64,000 nucleotides of DNA, from NCBI GenBank assembly GCA_963677015.1, contig OY781533.1:248001-312000 (forward strand), written 5' to 3'. Origin of the DNA: G963556115 sp963677015. Its GTDB lineage: Bacteria; Planctomycetota; SZUA-567. Made by a program: the position numbers and the translations under genes. Position 1 is the first letter of the stretch. Every line of letters begins with the position of its first letter. The notes under the pieces are model-generated. The model was not told where the DNA came from. It did not search any database and was given only the letters and a program-made list of their open reading frames with translations. This document shows, in pieces, positions 34,824-43,313 of this stretch.

Positions 34824-37661
34824 ATGAAACAGGAAAAGAAGCGGGTACATATGATTGCCTGCGGGGTGCTCAGCGTCGATATTGAAGCAATTCAGGATGA
34901 GCTGGGTATTGATATGTCGGTGGAGTATCTGCCGGGAGGGCTGCATGAAACACCGCTGAAACTTAAAGAACGTCTGCAGGAAAGAATAGACGCCGCCAGC
35001 AGGGATGAAGTGGCTGACATGATTGCTCTGGGGTACGGGATATGCGGTAAGGGGAGTATCGGGATAAAGGCGCGTAATATTCCGCTGGCTATTGCCAAAG
35101 TTCATGACTGTATAGCGCTGTTTCTGGGTTCTGACAGGGAATACCGTCGGCAGTTTGCGGCCTGTCCGGGGACATATTATATATCTGCCGGCTGGGTAAA
35201 TGAGAAGGTGACGCCGCAGGATCTCTGCAAGACCTGCCAGCTTTCACCTGAAGAAAGGGTGGACTTCTCGACACTGATCGATATTTACGGGCAGGAGAAT
35301 GCCGAGGATATCAAGGATTTTTACAGCAGCTGGCAGCGGAATTACAGCAGAGCCGCTTTTATTGATACCGGTGTAAGCCGGAAGAATGAGCGCTATGTCA
35401 AGATTGCTACACGGATGGCGGAGGATTTCGGCTGGAGGTATGAGAGAATAGAGGGTACACATCATCTGCTCAAATCCCTGCTCTGTACGCGCAGTACCAG
35501 TGATGAGATTCTGATAGTGCCGCCGAATTATATGACAGTATGGGATGCGGTGAATAATACTCTCGGGGTCTCAACGGTCTGGGGCAGCGGGGTCGATATT
35601 GAAAAGACGGCGGTGTACTATGACTGTGGTGAGGAGATTACAGAAGAGAATTATATTGAGCGCATAAACATGCAGCCTGCCGGCGCGAAGTTTGGGCTGG
35701 GTATTGACGCCGGTGGAACCTTTACCGATGTGGTGCTCTATGATTTTCTGGAGGAGAAGGTTCTTAAAAAGGCGAAAGCTCCTACTACCAAGTGGGATTT
35801 TACCATCGGTATAAATGAGGCAATTTCCCAGCTGGAGCTTGAGCGGCCGGAGGCGATAGAACTGGTAACGCTTTCGACTACTCTGGCGACAAATTCGATA
35901 GTTGAGGGGAAAGGGCAGAAGGTTGGTCTACTGATAATGCCGCCATACGGGATATATCAGGAAGGCGATATCGATTTTGAACCGGTGGCGGTGATACCGG
36001 GGCGACTGGATATCAATGGCCGGGAGGTGGAGCCGGTCGATGCGGTGCAGGTGCGGGAAATAGCGGCGAAAATGATGGCCAGCAATGGAGTAGAGGCTTT
36101 TGCCGTTACCGGATTTGCCAGTATCAACAATAACGAGCATGAGCTGGAGGTCAAGCGGATACTCAAAGAGGCGTTCGACTGCAGTGTCACCTGCGGGCAT
36201 GAGATCTCCGCGAAACTTAATTACCGGGTGCGTTCGGTTACTTCGGCGTTGAACGCGAGTATTATACCGTGTCTGGAAAAACTGCTGGGTGAGCTGCAGG
36301 AGTCACTGGCGGCACAGAAGATAAGTGCCAGACAGATGGTAGTACGGAGTGACGGTTCGCTGATGAGTGTCAATGTGGCGCTGCAGCGTCCGATTGAGAC
36401 TATTCTTTCCGGCCCGGCGGCGAGTGCGCGCGGGGCGGGATTTCTAGCTGGTGTGGCTGATGGGCTGGTCATTGACATCGGGGGAACTACTACCGATACG
36501 GCGCTGCTGCGAGACGGGCGGGTGCAGAGTAATATTGACGGCGCGTCTGTAGGCGGCTACCGTACGCATATTACGACACTTGATCTGCGGGCGGCGGGTC
36601 TGGGCGGTGACAGTAATATTCACCGGGTGCGTTCAGGAATTGTGATCGGACCGCAGCGGGTGCTGCCGGTGTCACGGGCGGCGCTTGAGGACGCCGGGGT
36701 GCGGGCATGTATTGAGTGGGCGGCGGCGCAAAAGGACCGGTTTGTCAGTGAGAGCTTTGGTCTGGAGATACTGCTCTGCAGCGGCAAGGAACTGGAAGCG
36801 GGCGGCGGCTGGAGTGAGCGGGAACGGGAGATAGTGCGGATACTCGCTGCTGGTGCCAAGTGTCAGGATCAGCTGGCGCGTGAGCTCGGGTGTCTGAGTG
36901 CGAAGTATCTGCCGCTGGAGCGGCTGGAAGCGGCGGCGGTTATCAAGCGTTGCGGTCTGACACCGACGGATCTCTTGCATGTACTGGGGAAGGTGGATTT
37001 TGCGGATCGGGAGGCGGCTGAGGCACTGTGCGGGATATTTGCGGGGATTGCAGGGGTTTCGGAGACGGCATTTGCCGAGGATACGCTGCTGGAGGTACGG
37101 AAGCTGCTGGCGCTGGAGATGATCAAGCGTGAACTGGCGGGGCAGGCGGAGGTCGAGGAACTGGAAGAGTCACCGCTGGCGCGGGTGCTGCTGGATAATC
37201 TCTATACTGAGGGGAATAGCAGTTACCGGGTAGGGTTTACGCTGAAGCATCCGGTGATCGGTATCGGGGCACCGACGGCGGAGCTGCTGGTGCCGGCGCA
37301 TAAATGGCTGGATACGGACTGTATCATACCGGAGCATGCGGAGGTGGCGAATGCGGTCGGGGCGATTATCAGTCCGGTGCATATCGAGCGTGAGGTGCGG
37401 ATTGAGCCCGGTGCCACAGGTGAGTTTATGGTGCAGGGGGTCGCGGGAGCACAGAGTTTCAGTGAGTTTGAAGAGGCGCATGAAGTGGCGCTACGGGAAC
37501 TGCAGGCGCTGGTGACGGCGGCGGCACGGGAGGCCGGTGCCGGTGGTGAGCTGGTCAAGATCGGCTGGCATGACCGGATATCGGATATGTATGATGACGG
37601 GGCGATATTTATTGCCCGGGTTTATACCGGCGAGACTACGGGGATGCCGAGTGTCGAGTGA
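34824..37661 (+). CDS. DUF1638 - hydantoinase/oxoprolinase (HyuA) fusion protein
   Basis: 945 residues. Residues about 1-270 match the DUF1638 pattern (MIACGVLSVDIEAIQ, DMIALGYGICGKGSIGI, HDCIALFLGSDREYRRQF, PGTYYISAGWVNE). Residues about 290-730 are a hydantoinase-A/oxoprolinase-type ASKHA ATPase (FGLGIDAGGTFTDVVLYDF, LSTTLATNSIVEGKGQKVGLL, VIDIGGTTTDTALL, LGGDSNIHRV). The remaining 200 residues contain a GAPTAELLVPA motif. DUF1638 genes often sit beside corrinoid methyltransferase or C1 genes, so a reactivase-like ATPase role is conceivable. The coding sequence is notably GC-rich. GGTGAGAG precedes the ATG. Confidence 0.85.
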   Translation: MKQEKKRVHMIACGVLSVDIEAIQDELGIDMSVEYLPGGLHETPLKLKERLQERIDAASRDEVADMIALGYGICGKGSIGIKARNIPLAIAKVHDCIALFLGSDREYRRQFAACPGTYYISAGWVNEKVTPQDLCKTCQLSPEERVDFSTLIDIYGQENAEDIKDFYSSWQRNYSRAAFIDTGVSRKNERYVKIATRMAEDFGWRYERIEGTHHLLKSLLCTRSTSDEILIVPPNYMTVWDAVNNTLGVSTVWGSGVDIEKTAVYYDCGEEITEENYIERINMQPAGAKFGLGIDAGGTFTDVVLYDFLEEKVLKKAKAPTTKWDFTIGINEAISQLELERPEAIELVTLSTTLATNSIVEGKGQKVGLLIMPPYGIYQEGDIDFEPVAVIPGRLDINGREVEPVDAVQVREIAAKMMASNGVEAFAVTGFASINNNEHELEVKRILKEAFDCSVTCGHEISAKLNYRVRSVTSALNASIIPCLEKLLGELQESLAAQKISARQMVVRSDGSLMSVNVALQRPIETILSGPAASARGAGFLAGVADGLVIDIGGTTTDTALLRDGRVQSNIDGASVGGYRTHITTLDLRAAGLGGDSNIHRVRSGIVIGPQRVLPVSRAALEDAGVRACIEWAAAQKDRFVSESFGLEILLCSGKELEAGGGWSEREREIVRILAAGAKCQDQLARELGCLSAKYLPLERLEAAAVIKRCGLTPTDLLHVLGKVDFADREAAEALCGIFAGIAGVSETAFAEDTLLEVRKLLALEMIKRELAGQAEVEELEESPLARVLLDNLYTEGNSSYRVGFTLKHPVIGIGAPTAELLVPAHKWLDTDCIIPEHAEVANAVGAIISPVHIEREVRIEPGATGEFMVQGVAGAQSFSEFEEAHEVALRELQALVTAAAREAGAGGELVKIGWHDRISDMYDDGAIFIARVYTGETTGMPSVE

Positions 37662-37786
37662 CGGAGTGAGTAAGGAAGATGTGACTTTTTTCAGCTCTGA
37701 TATTGCAGTTTTTCCGGGTTTGAATTATAATTGCAGATAAATTGAGGGTTACATTTTAACTGACGGATAATTATGAGGAGAATATA

Positions 37787-38992
37787 ATGGATAAGGGTAA
37801 GTTGATACTGCTTTATTCCGGTGGGCTTGATACCAGTGTGATCTGTAAATGGCTTGCGGACAAAGGGTATGAGATTATCTGCTATGCGGCTGATGTCGGG
37901 CAGAGAGAGGACTGGGACGCGGTAAAGAAGAAGGCTATGGCCTCAGGTGCGAGCAAGATAATCGTCTCTGATCTGCGTGAGAAGTTTGTTGAGGATTTTG
38001 TCTATCCGGCGGTCCAGTTCAATGCGAAGTATGAGGGCAGATATTATCTGGGAACTTCACTTGCCCGTCCATGTATCGCTGAGGAGCTGGTACGGGTAGC
38101 GAAGGAAGAGGGTGCAACCACCTTCGCGCACGGCGCAACCGGTAAGGGTAATGATCAGGTGCGGTTTGAGCTGACAGTGGCGGCGCTGGCTCCGGATATG
38201 AAGGTTATCGCACCTTGGAGAACTGCGGAGTTTATGGAGGAATTCAAGGGTCGTACCGAGCTGCTGGACTATGCGGCAAAGCATAATATACCGGTAAAGG
38301 CGAGCAAATCAAAGCCCTGGAGTTCGGATGAGAACTCACTGCATATCTCGTTTGAAGCCGGGGTGCTGGAGGATCCGGCATACTGTCCTGACAAGGATAT
38401 GTTCGAGTTGTCGGTGGATCCGAAGGATGCACCGGACGAGGCGGAGATTATCGAGATGGAGTTTGTTGAGGGTATTCCGGTGGCGCTCAACGGCAAGAAG
38501 CTGGGACCGAAGGATATGCTGGACGAGTGCAACAAGCTCGGCGGTAAGCATGGTATCGGCAGGGTGGATATGGTTGAGAGCCGGTTTGTCGGGATGAAGA
38601 GCCGTGGCGTGTATGAGACTCCGGGCGGGGCGATCATGTATGAGGCGCACCGGGATCTGGAGGGTATCAGCATGGACCGTGATCTCATGCAGCTGCGTGA
38701 CAGCCTGATGCCGCAGTTTGCGAAGCTGATCTATAACGGGTTCTGGTTCTGCCGGGAGATGGACGCGCTGATGGCGTTCATGGAGGAGAGTCAGAAATTT
38801 GTAACCGGTAAGGTCAAGCTCGAGCTGTATAAGGGTAATGTGACGGTTATCGGCAGAGAGTGTCCGGCATCGCTCTATGATGAGGCGGTGGCGAGCATGG
38901 AGGATGACGGCGGGGCGTATGACCAGTCTGACGCGACCGGATTTATCAGACTGCAGGGTCTGCCGCTGCGGGCGCATGCCAGAAGACTGTAG
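37787..38992 (+). CDS. argG: Argininosuccinate synthase
   Basis: 401 residues, standard length. It condenses citrulline and aspartate with ATP. Motifs: LLYSGGLDTSVICKWL (PP-loop), AADVGQREDW, YLGTSLARPCIAEELV, FAHGATGKGNDQVRFEL, APWR, KPWSSDENSLHISFE, GGKHGIGRVDMVESRFVGMKSRGVYETPGG. Good Shine-Dalgarno (GAGGAGAATATA-ATG). No other arginine genes are adjacent. Confidence 0.98.
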   Translation: MDKGKLILLYSGGLDTSVICKWLADKGYEIICYAADVGQREDWDAVKKKAMASGASKIIVSDLREKFVEDFVYPAVQFNAKYEGRYYLGTSLARPCIAEELVRVAKEEGATTFAHGATGKGNDQVRFELTVAALAPDMKVIAPWRTAEFMEEFKGRTELLDYAAKHNIPVKASKSKPWSSDENSLHISFEAGVLEDPAYCPDKDMFELSVDPKDAPDEAEIIEMEFVEGIPVALNGKKLGPKDMLDECNKLGGKHGIGRVDMVESRFVGMKSRGVYETPGGAIMYEAHRDLEGISMDRDLMQLRDSLMPQFAKLIYNGFWFCREMDALMAFMEESQKFVTGKVKLELYKGNVTVIGRECPASLYDEAVASMEDDGGAYDQSDATGFIRLQGLPLRAHARRL

Positions 38993-39031
38993 AATTAAAA
39001 TCTTGCGTTAGCAGGATAGTGGTATTTGATA

Positions 39032-39065
39032 AAGCTCACCGCGGGTTGCGGTGGGCTTTTTTTTT
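39032..39065 (+). terminator. Terminator of argG
   Basis: Stem AAGCTCACCGC (39032-39042) with GCGGTGGGCTT (39048-39058, one G-U pair) is followed by a run of nine T residues. Confidence 0.95.
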
Positions 39066-39153
39066 TGCGGGGTGCGGGGTGTTTGGGAGCGGTTTGAGCG
39101 GGAGGGAGAAGGTAGCGGGAAAATTTTTTGTCGGACTGGATGAAGAAGGGCGG

Positions 39154-39177
39154 CTGTAGCGGCGGGTGCCGCTACAG
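39154..39177. repeat. Perfect GC-rich hairpin between argG and the TPR gene
   Basis: CTGTAGCGGC (39154-39163), GGGT loop, GCCGCTACAG (39168-39177). No T-run follows on either strand. It lies in a locally G-rich spacer and resembles a REP-type intergenic palindrome, but no second copy is seen in this window. Confidence 0.5.
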
Positions 39178-39234
39178 AGGGTTGGGCGAAGGTGTGAACA
39201 GAATCAGAAAGTATGGTAATTTGTTATTAGTATC

Positions 39235-41547
39235 TTAGTTGTTGGCGGAGTTGTTCGGGTAGTTATCCCAGGTGTCTTTGCCGAAGGTCTGGTGCATGAT
39301 CTCGGTGAACCAGGGTTCGCTACGGACGGGGTCGAGATCGGTGTCGGTCTTGAGGTGTTGGATACCGAGTTTCTGTAATTCGCCGGAGTTGGAGGCTTGC
39401 TGGAGATGGGTGCGGCAGAGGTCGAGGGCGTTTTGGGGTCTGAGGTATGCCTCAGCGTCGGAGTTGAGCCAGAGGGAGTAGATGTAGGCTTTGTTATAAT
39501 CCTGAGGGTTCTGAAGGTTGAAGTCTTCAGCTTTAGTCAAGCAGGATAGGGCTTCGGCGTAATTTTCTATTTTTGCTAGGGTAATACCTTTGCGATAGTA
39601 CATTTTATAGGAATATGGCCAGAGTTGAATAGCTTTGTTATATTCTATAATAGCTTCCTCGTATTTTCCCATAGCATCCAAGGAGTTTCCTTTTTCGAAG
39701 TATGGGCTTGAGTACTCGGGTTCGAGTTGAATAGCTTTGTCGTATGCTTTGATCGCATCCGCGTACTTACCCATAGTATATAAAGTAAGTCCTTTGTTGC
39801 AGTATGCGATTACGTAGCTCGGATTGATTTGAATCGCTTTATTTAATGCTGTAAGAGCGTTTTTATATTTTTCAATATTATATAGCGCATTTCCTTTACT
39901 ACAATATGCATCTGAATCATTCGGATTGATCTGAATAACTTTGTCGAATGCTTTGACCGCATCCTCATACTTCCCCATAATAAGTAGAGTAGTTCCCTTG
40001 TCTTTGTACATTTGAGGGTCATTTGGATTTGATTCAATAGCTTTATCGTATGCCTTGACTGCATCCTCTTTATTACCAAAAACTTCTAAGATAACCCCTT
40101 TGCGGTAGTATGCTTTCCAGTTGTGTGGATTGATTTGAACAGCTTTGTCGTATGCCTTAATAGCGTCATCATTATTACCAAGATCAGCTAGAGCATTCCC
40201 TTTGTAGTAGTATATATCCGAATTGTTTGGATTGATTTGAATAAACTTGTCATATGACATTATAGCTTCCTTATATTCTTTTACATCATATAAGGCAATT
40301 CCTTTGTTTATATATGCTATTGGGTTGTTGGGGTTTATACTAATAGCTTTGTTGTATGCGTTAATTGCATCTTTTCGTTTTCTAATTTTTATTAGAGCGT
40401 TTCCTTTGTTACTGTATGCTTCGGAGTAATTTGGGTTTATTTCAATGGCTTTATCATATTCTTTAATGGATTCTTCAGGGTTTCCTGTTTTTTCTAGGGT
40501 GACTCCTTTGTTGTTGTGTGGTTCGGGATAATTAGGATTTATTTGAATCGCTTTATCATATGCTTTAACAGCTTCAGTAAATTTTCTCAAATCGGCTAAG
40601 GCATTTCCTTTGTTGCTGTATGCTTCAGAGTAATTTGGGTTTATTTCAATAGCTTTATCATATTCTTTAATGGATTCTTCAGGGTTTCCTGTTTTTTCTA
40701 GGGTGGCTCCTTTGTTGTTGTGTGCTTCGGGATAATTAGGATTTATTTGAATCGCTTTATCGTATGCTTTAATAGCTTCAGTATATTTTCCTAAACCGGC
40801 TAAGGCATTTCCTTTGTTATTATATGCTTCTGCGTAATTCGGGTTTATTTGAATAGTTTTATCATATGTTTTGATAGCCTTTTTTAGCTCACCCATTTTA
40901 TATAGGGTAACTCCTTTGTTATTGTATGTATTTAAATTACTTGGATCAATTTGAATAGCATGGTTATATTCTTTGATCGCCTCTTTAAGTTTTCCTATTT
41001 TAACAAGTGTATTTCCTTTGTAGAAGAATACTTCTGAGGAATTTGGATCAATTTTAATAGCTATATCAAATAATTTGATGGCCTCTTTCTGTTTGCCCAT
41101 TTCGTTTAGAGTAATTCCTTTATTTTTATAGGCTTCTGAGCTATTCGGATTGATTTTAATAGCATTGTCGTATGCTTCTATTGCGTCTTTATAGTTACCT
41201 GAATCGTATAGATTATTTCCTTTTGTGAGGTATGTATCGAAGTTTTTCTGATTGATTTTTAAGTTATTAGTGTCGGTGGATGAGCCTTTCTCGTTTGCCA
41301 TGGTTGTACCGGTAAAGTGGTTTATTATGGTTAAAATGATTAATGTCAGTACGAATTTCAAGTTTAAAGAAAAGAGAATTCCGGTATACTGTGGCCACTT
41401 GTTGTGAGTATTGTGCCCTGTGGTGCAGATGGAGCTTGAGCTGAAGAGTTCAATGTAGGATGAGGTGTTTTTGGGAGTATAACGGATCTTTAATTTGTAA
41501 AGTACCAATGATGATTGGGAATTCGTTTCTGCGTCCTTTATGTTCAT
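39235..41547 (-). CDS. Long tetratricopeptide-repeat protein
   Basis: 770 residues, Asn/Lys/Tyr-rich. Residues about 60-80 are hydrophobic (LNLKFVLTLIILTIINHF), a possible uncleaved signal-anchor, preceded by a 60-residue Ser/Thr-rich leader. From about residue 100 there are roughly 17 TPR units of 34 residues (consensus YxNKGxALxxxGKYxEAIKAYDKAIQINPN), then a C-terminal non-repeat domain (ALDLCRTHLQQASNSGELQKLG, then a Trp/Asp-rich end). Two 68-residue units are nearly identical at DNA level. TPR arrays mediate protein binding; the partner is unknown. AGGA lies 10 nt before the ATG. Codon use is AT-rich, unlike argG and kdgK on either side. Confidence 0.9.
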   Translation of the reverse strand: MNIKDAETNSQSSLVLYKLKIRYTPKNTSSYIELFSSSSICTTGHNTHNKWPQYTGILFSLNLKFVLTLIILTIINHFTGTTMANEKGSSTDTNNLKINQKNFDTYLTKGNNLYDSGNYKDAIEAYDNAIKINPNSSEAYKNKGITLNEMGKQKEAIKLFDIAIKIDPNSSEVFFYKGNTLVKIGKLKEAIKEYNHAIQIDPSNLNTYNNKGVTLYKMGELKKAIKTYDKTIQINPNYAEAYNNKGNALAGLGKYTEAIKAYDKAIQINPNYPEAHNNKGATLEKTGNPEESIKEYDKAIEINPNYSEAYSNKGNALADLRKFTEAVKAYDKAIQINPNYPEPHNNKGVTLEKTGNPEESIKEYDKAIEINPNYSEAYSNKGNALIKIRKRKDAINAYNKAISINPNNPIAYINKGIALYDVKEYKEAIMSYDKFIQINPNNSDIYYYKGNALADLGNNDDAIKAYDKAVQINPHNWKAYYRKGVILEVFGNKEDAVKAYDKAIESNPNDPQMYKDKGTTLLIMGKYEDAVKAFDKVIQINPNDSDAYCSKGNALYNIEKYKNALTALNKAIQINPSYVIAYCNKGLTLYTMGKYADAIKAYDKAIQLEPEYSSPYFEKGNSLDAMGKYEEAIIEYNKAIQLWPYSYKMYYRKGITLAKIENYAEALSCLTKAEDFNLQNPQDYNKAYIYSLWLNSDAEAYLRPQNALDLCRTHLQQASNSGELQKLGIQHLKTDTDLDPVRSEPWFTEIMHQTFGKDTWDNYPNNSANN
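40424..40831 (-). repeat. Two tandem 204-bp copies inside the TPR gene
   Basis: The segment beginning near 40424 recurs at 40628 with few differences (each start reads GAGTAATTTGGGTTTATTTC). Each unit encodes two TPRs (68 residues, with KTGNPEESIKEYDKAIEINP in both). This indicates recent in-frame duplication. Confidence 0.85.
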
Positions 41548-41668
41548 AATTATTTTCCTGCTGACAGTAAATGGTAGTAATTGTGGTTTAAAGAGTTTAT
41601 GATATGTATTTCTGGAGAATATTTCCAGTGTAAATAATTGGATGGTAGGAGGCAGGGGTGGTAAAAAG

Positions 41669-41704
41669 AAACCAGACCGGCGGTGTGGGCTGCGGGTCTG
41701 GTTT
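41669..41704 (-). terminator. Minus-strand terminator downstream of the kdgK-like gene
   Basis: A 10-bp stem (AAACCAGACC, 41669-41678, with GGTCTGGTTT, 41695-41704) is followed on the minus strand by TTTCTTTTTACC. It would end a transcript that reads through the hairpins at 41807-41950. Confidence 0.75.
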
Positions 41705-41806
41705 ACGTGTTGTCGGTTAGGATTACGTGTGTTGCTATTATTATTGATGTAAACTTGGTGTTGTTTTATTGACCGGGATTATGGTGCGTGGTAGCCCCGG
41801 TGTGGT

Positions 41807-41950
41807 GCTCCTCATAATTTACGGTTCTGCTGAGTTGTTGGATAGAGCAGAACGGAATATATATCATGAGGAGCGGTGGGTGTTAAACGGTTGACCGCAC
41901 CTTGCAGCCGTGACATAATGAGGCCTGTCCTAGCTGCAGTCGTTTAACAC
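41807..41950 (-). other. Two large hairpins in the 3' region of the kdgK-like gene (candidate structured RNA)
   Basis: Hairpin A pairs GCTCCTCAT (41807-41815) with ATGAGGAGC (41866-41874) and inside it GTTCTGCT (41824-41831) with AGCAGAAC (41846-41853). Hairpin B pairs GTGTTAAACG (41880-41889) with CGTTTAACAC (41941-41950) and inside it TGCAGC (41903-41908) with GCTGCA (41933-41938). B starts 8 nt past the kinase stop codon, and the terminator lies about 100 nt beyond A. It could be a 3'UTR-derived regulatory RNA. No known family is recognised. Confidence 0.5.
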
Positions 41951-41957
41951 TCGGTAA

Positions 41958-43058
41958 CTAGCGGTCGACACGGGCTGAGCCGCCGCCGACAAGTTTTTCC
42001 ACTTCGGTAAGGCGCGCCATGGTGGTGTCGCCCGGAGTGGTCATTGCCAGCGCGCCGTGGGCGCAGCCGTAGTTGATAATATCTGCCGGAGCTTTATTCT
42101 CCAGGAAGCCATAGATAAGCCCTGAGGCGAATGAGTCGCCGCCGCCGACACGGTCATAGATCTCCAGTGCCGGGAACTGTCTGGCTTCGTAAAATTCGCC
42201 GCCGGTGTAGAGGATGGCGCCCCAGTCATTGACGGTAGCGGTCTTCACCCCGCGGAGGGTGGTGGCTACAGCCTGGAAATTCGGATAAGCGGCTACAGCG
42301 GTCTGGATCATCTTTTTGAAGTTATTGGTGTCGAGCTTGGAGCAGTTGTGGTCGAGACCTTCGACCTCGAAACCGAGAGCCATGGTGAAGTCTTCTTCGT
42401 TACCGATCATGACATCGACATATTTGGCGATCTCGCGGTTTACTTCCTTGGCTTTCTCCGGTCCGCCGTGCTTCTTCCAGAGGGAGGCGCGGTAGTTGAG
42501 GTCGTAGCTGGTAATGGTGCCGTATTTTTTGGCGGCTTTGAGCGCTTCAATAGTTACTTCTGGCGTTTCAGCGCCGAGAGCGGCGAAGATACCGCCGCAG
42601 TGGAACCAGCGGGCACCCTCTTTACCGAAGATCTCGTCCCAGTCGATATCACCGGGTTTGAGCTGGCTGATGGCGGTATGACCACGGTCGGAGACGCTGA
42701 CCGCGCCACGGACACCGAAGCCCTTCTCGACAAAATTAAGACCGTTACGGGCATCGATCCCGAGACCGTCGAAGCTGCGCCAGAGCAGGTGTGAGATATC
42801 GACTCCACCCTGAAGCATCAGATCCTCGACCAGACGGCCGACACCGTTATCAACGAGTGCGGTAACCACAGCGGTGCGCTTGCCGAAGCAGCGGCGCAGG
42901 CCACGGGCAACATTGTATTCACCGCCACCTTCCCAGACCTTGAATTCTCTGGTGGTGTGTACGCGGGTGTCGCCCGGATCGAGTCGCAGCATTACTTCCC
43001 CAAGGGATACCTCGTCCCACTTGCAGGAATCTGCACTCCTGATTTCAATTGCGGCCAT
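41958..43058 (-). CDS. PfkB-family sugar kinase, 2-keto-3-deoxygluconate kinase type
   Basis: 366 residues from the ATG at 43058, chosen because AGGAGGAAAAG lies directly upstream. Motifs: LGEVMLRLDPGDTRVHTTREFKVWEGGGEYNVARGLRRCFG at the N terminus, YDLNYRASLW in the middle, and the PfkB signature 2 region EIYDRVGGGDSFASGLIYGFLE with the catalytic Asp (GGGD instead of the usual GAGD). Such enzymes phosphorylate KDG in uronate and pectin catabolism. The IclR regulator, KduD-like SDR and alcohol dehydrogenase at 45-50 kb support a sugar-acid role. Confidence 0.8.
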   Translation of the reverse strand: MAAIEIRSADSCKWDEVSLGEVMLRLDPGDTRVHTTREFKVWEGGGEYNVARGLRRCFGKRTAVVTALVDNGVGRLVEDLMLQGGVDISHLLWRSFDGLGIDARNGLNFVEKGFGVRGAVSVSDRGHTAISQLKPGDIDWDEIFGKEGARWFHCGGIFAALGAETPEVTIEALKAAKKYGTITSYDLNYRASLWKKHGGPEKAKEVNREIAKYVDVMIGNEEDFTMALGFEVEGLDHNCSKLDTNNFKKMIQTAVAAYPNFQAVATTLRGVKTATVNDWGAILYTGGEFYEARQFPALEIYDRVGGGDSFASGLIYGFLENKAPADIINYGCAHGALAMTTPGDTTMARLTEVEKLVGGGSARVDR

Positions 43059-43313
43059 CTTTTCCTCCTGAAACATTGTATGTAAGTATATAAAATATTA
43101 AGTTCCGAATAATGAAACGTGATTTCAAAATCACTGATATGCTTTATTATGTATTATGGAATGGAGTTTGTCAAATAGTAAATTAGAAAAATATTTGTAA
43201 AGCTATAGATTAGCGTGAGTATTGGTAAATAGTCCTTTACATATTATATAAATTGTTAATAATACGGTGATAAATGTATTTTTAAAAACTGTGTGAGGGG
43301 CGGCTGGAGAGTA

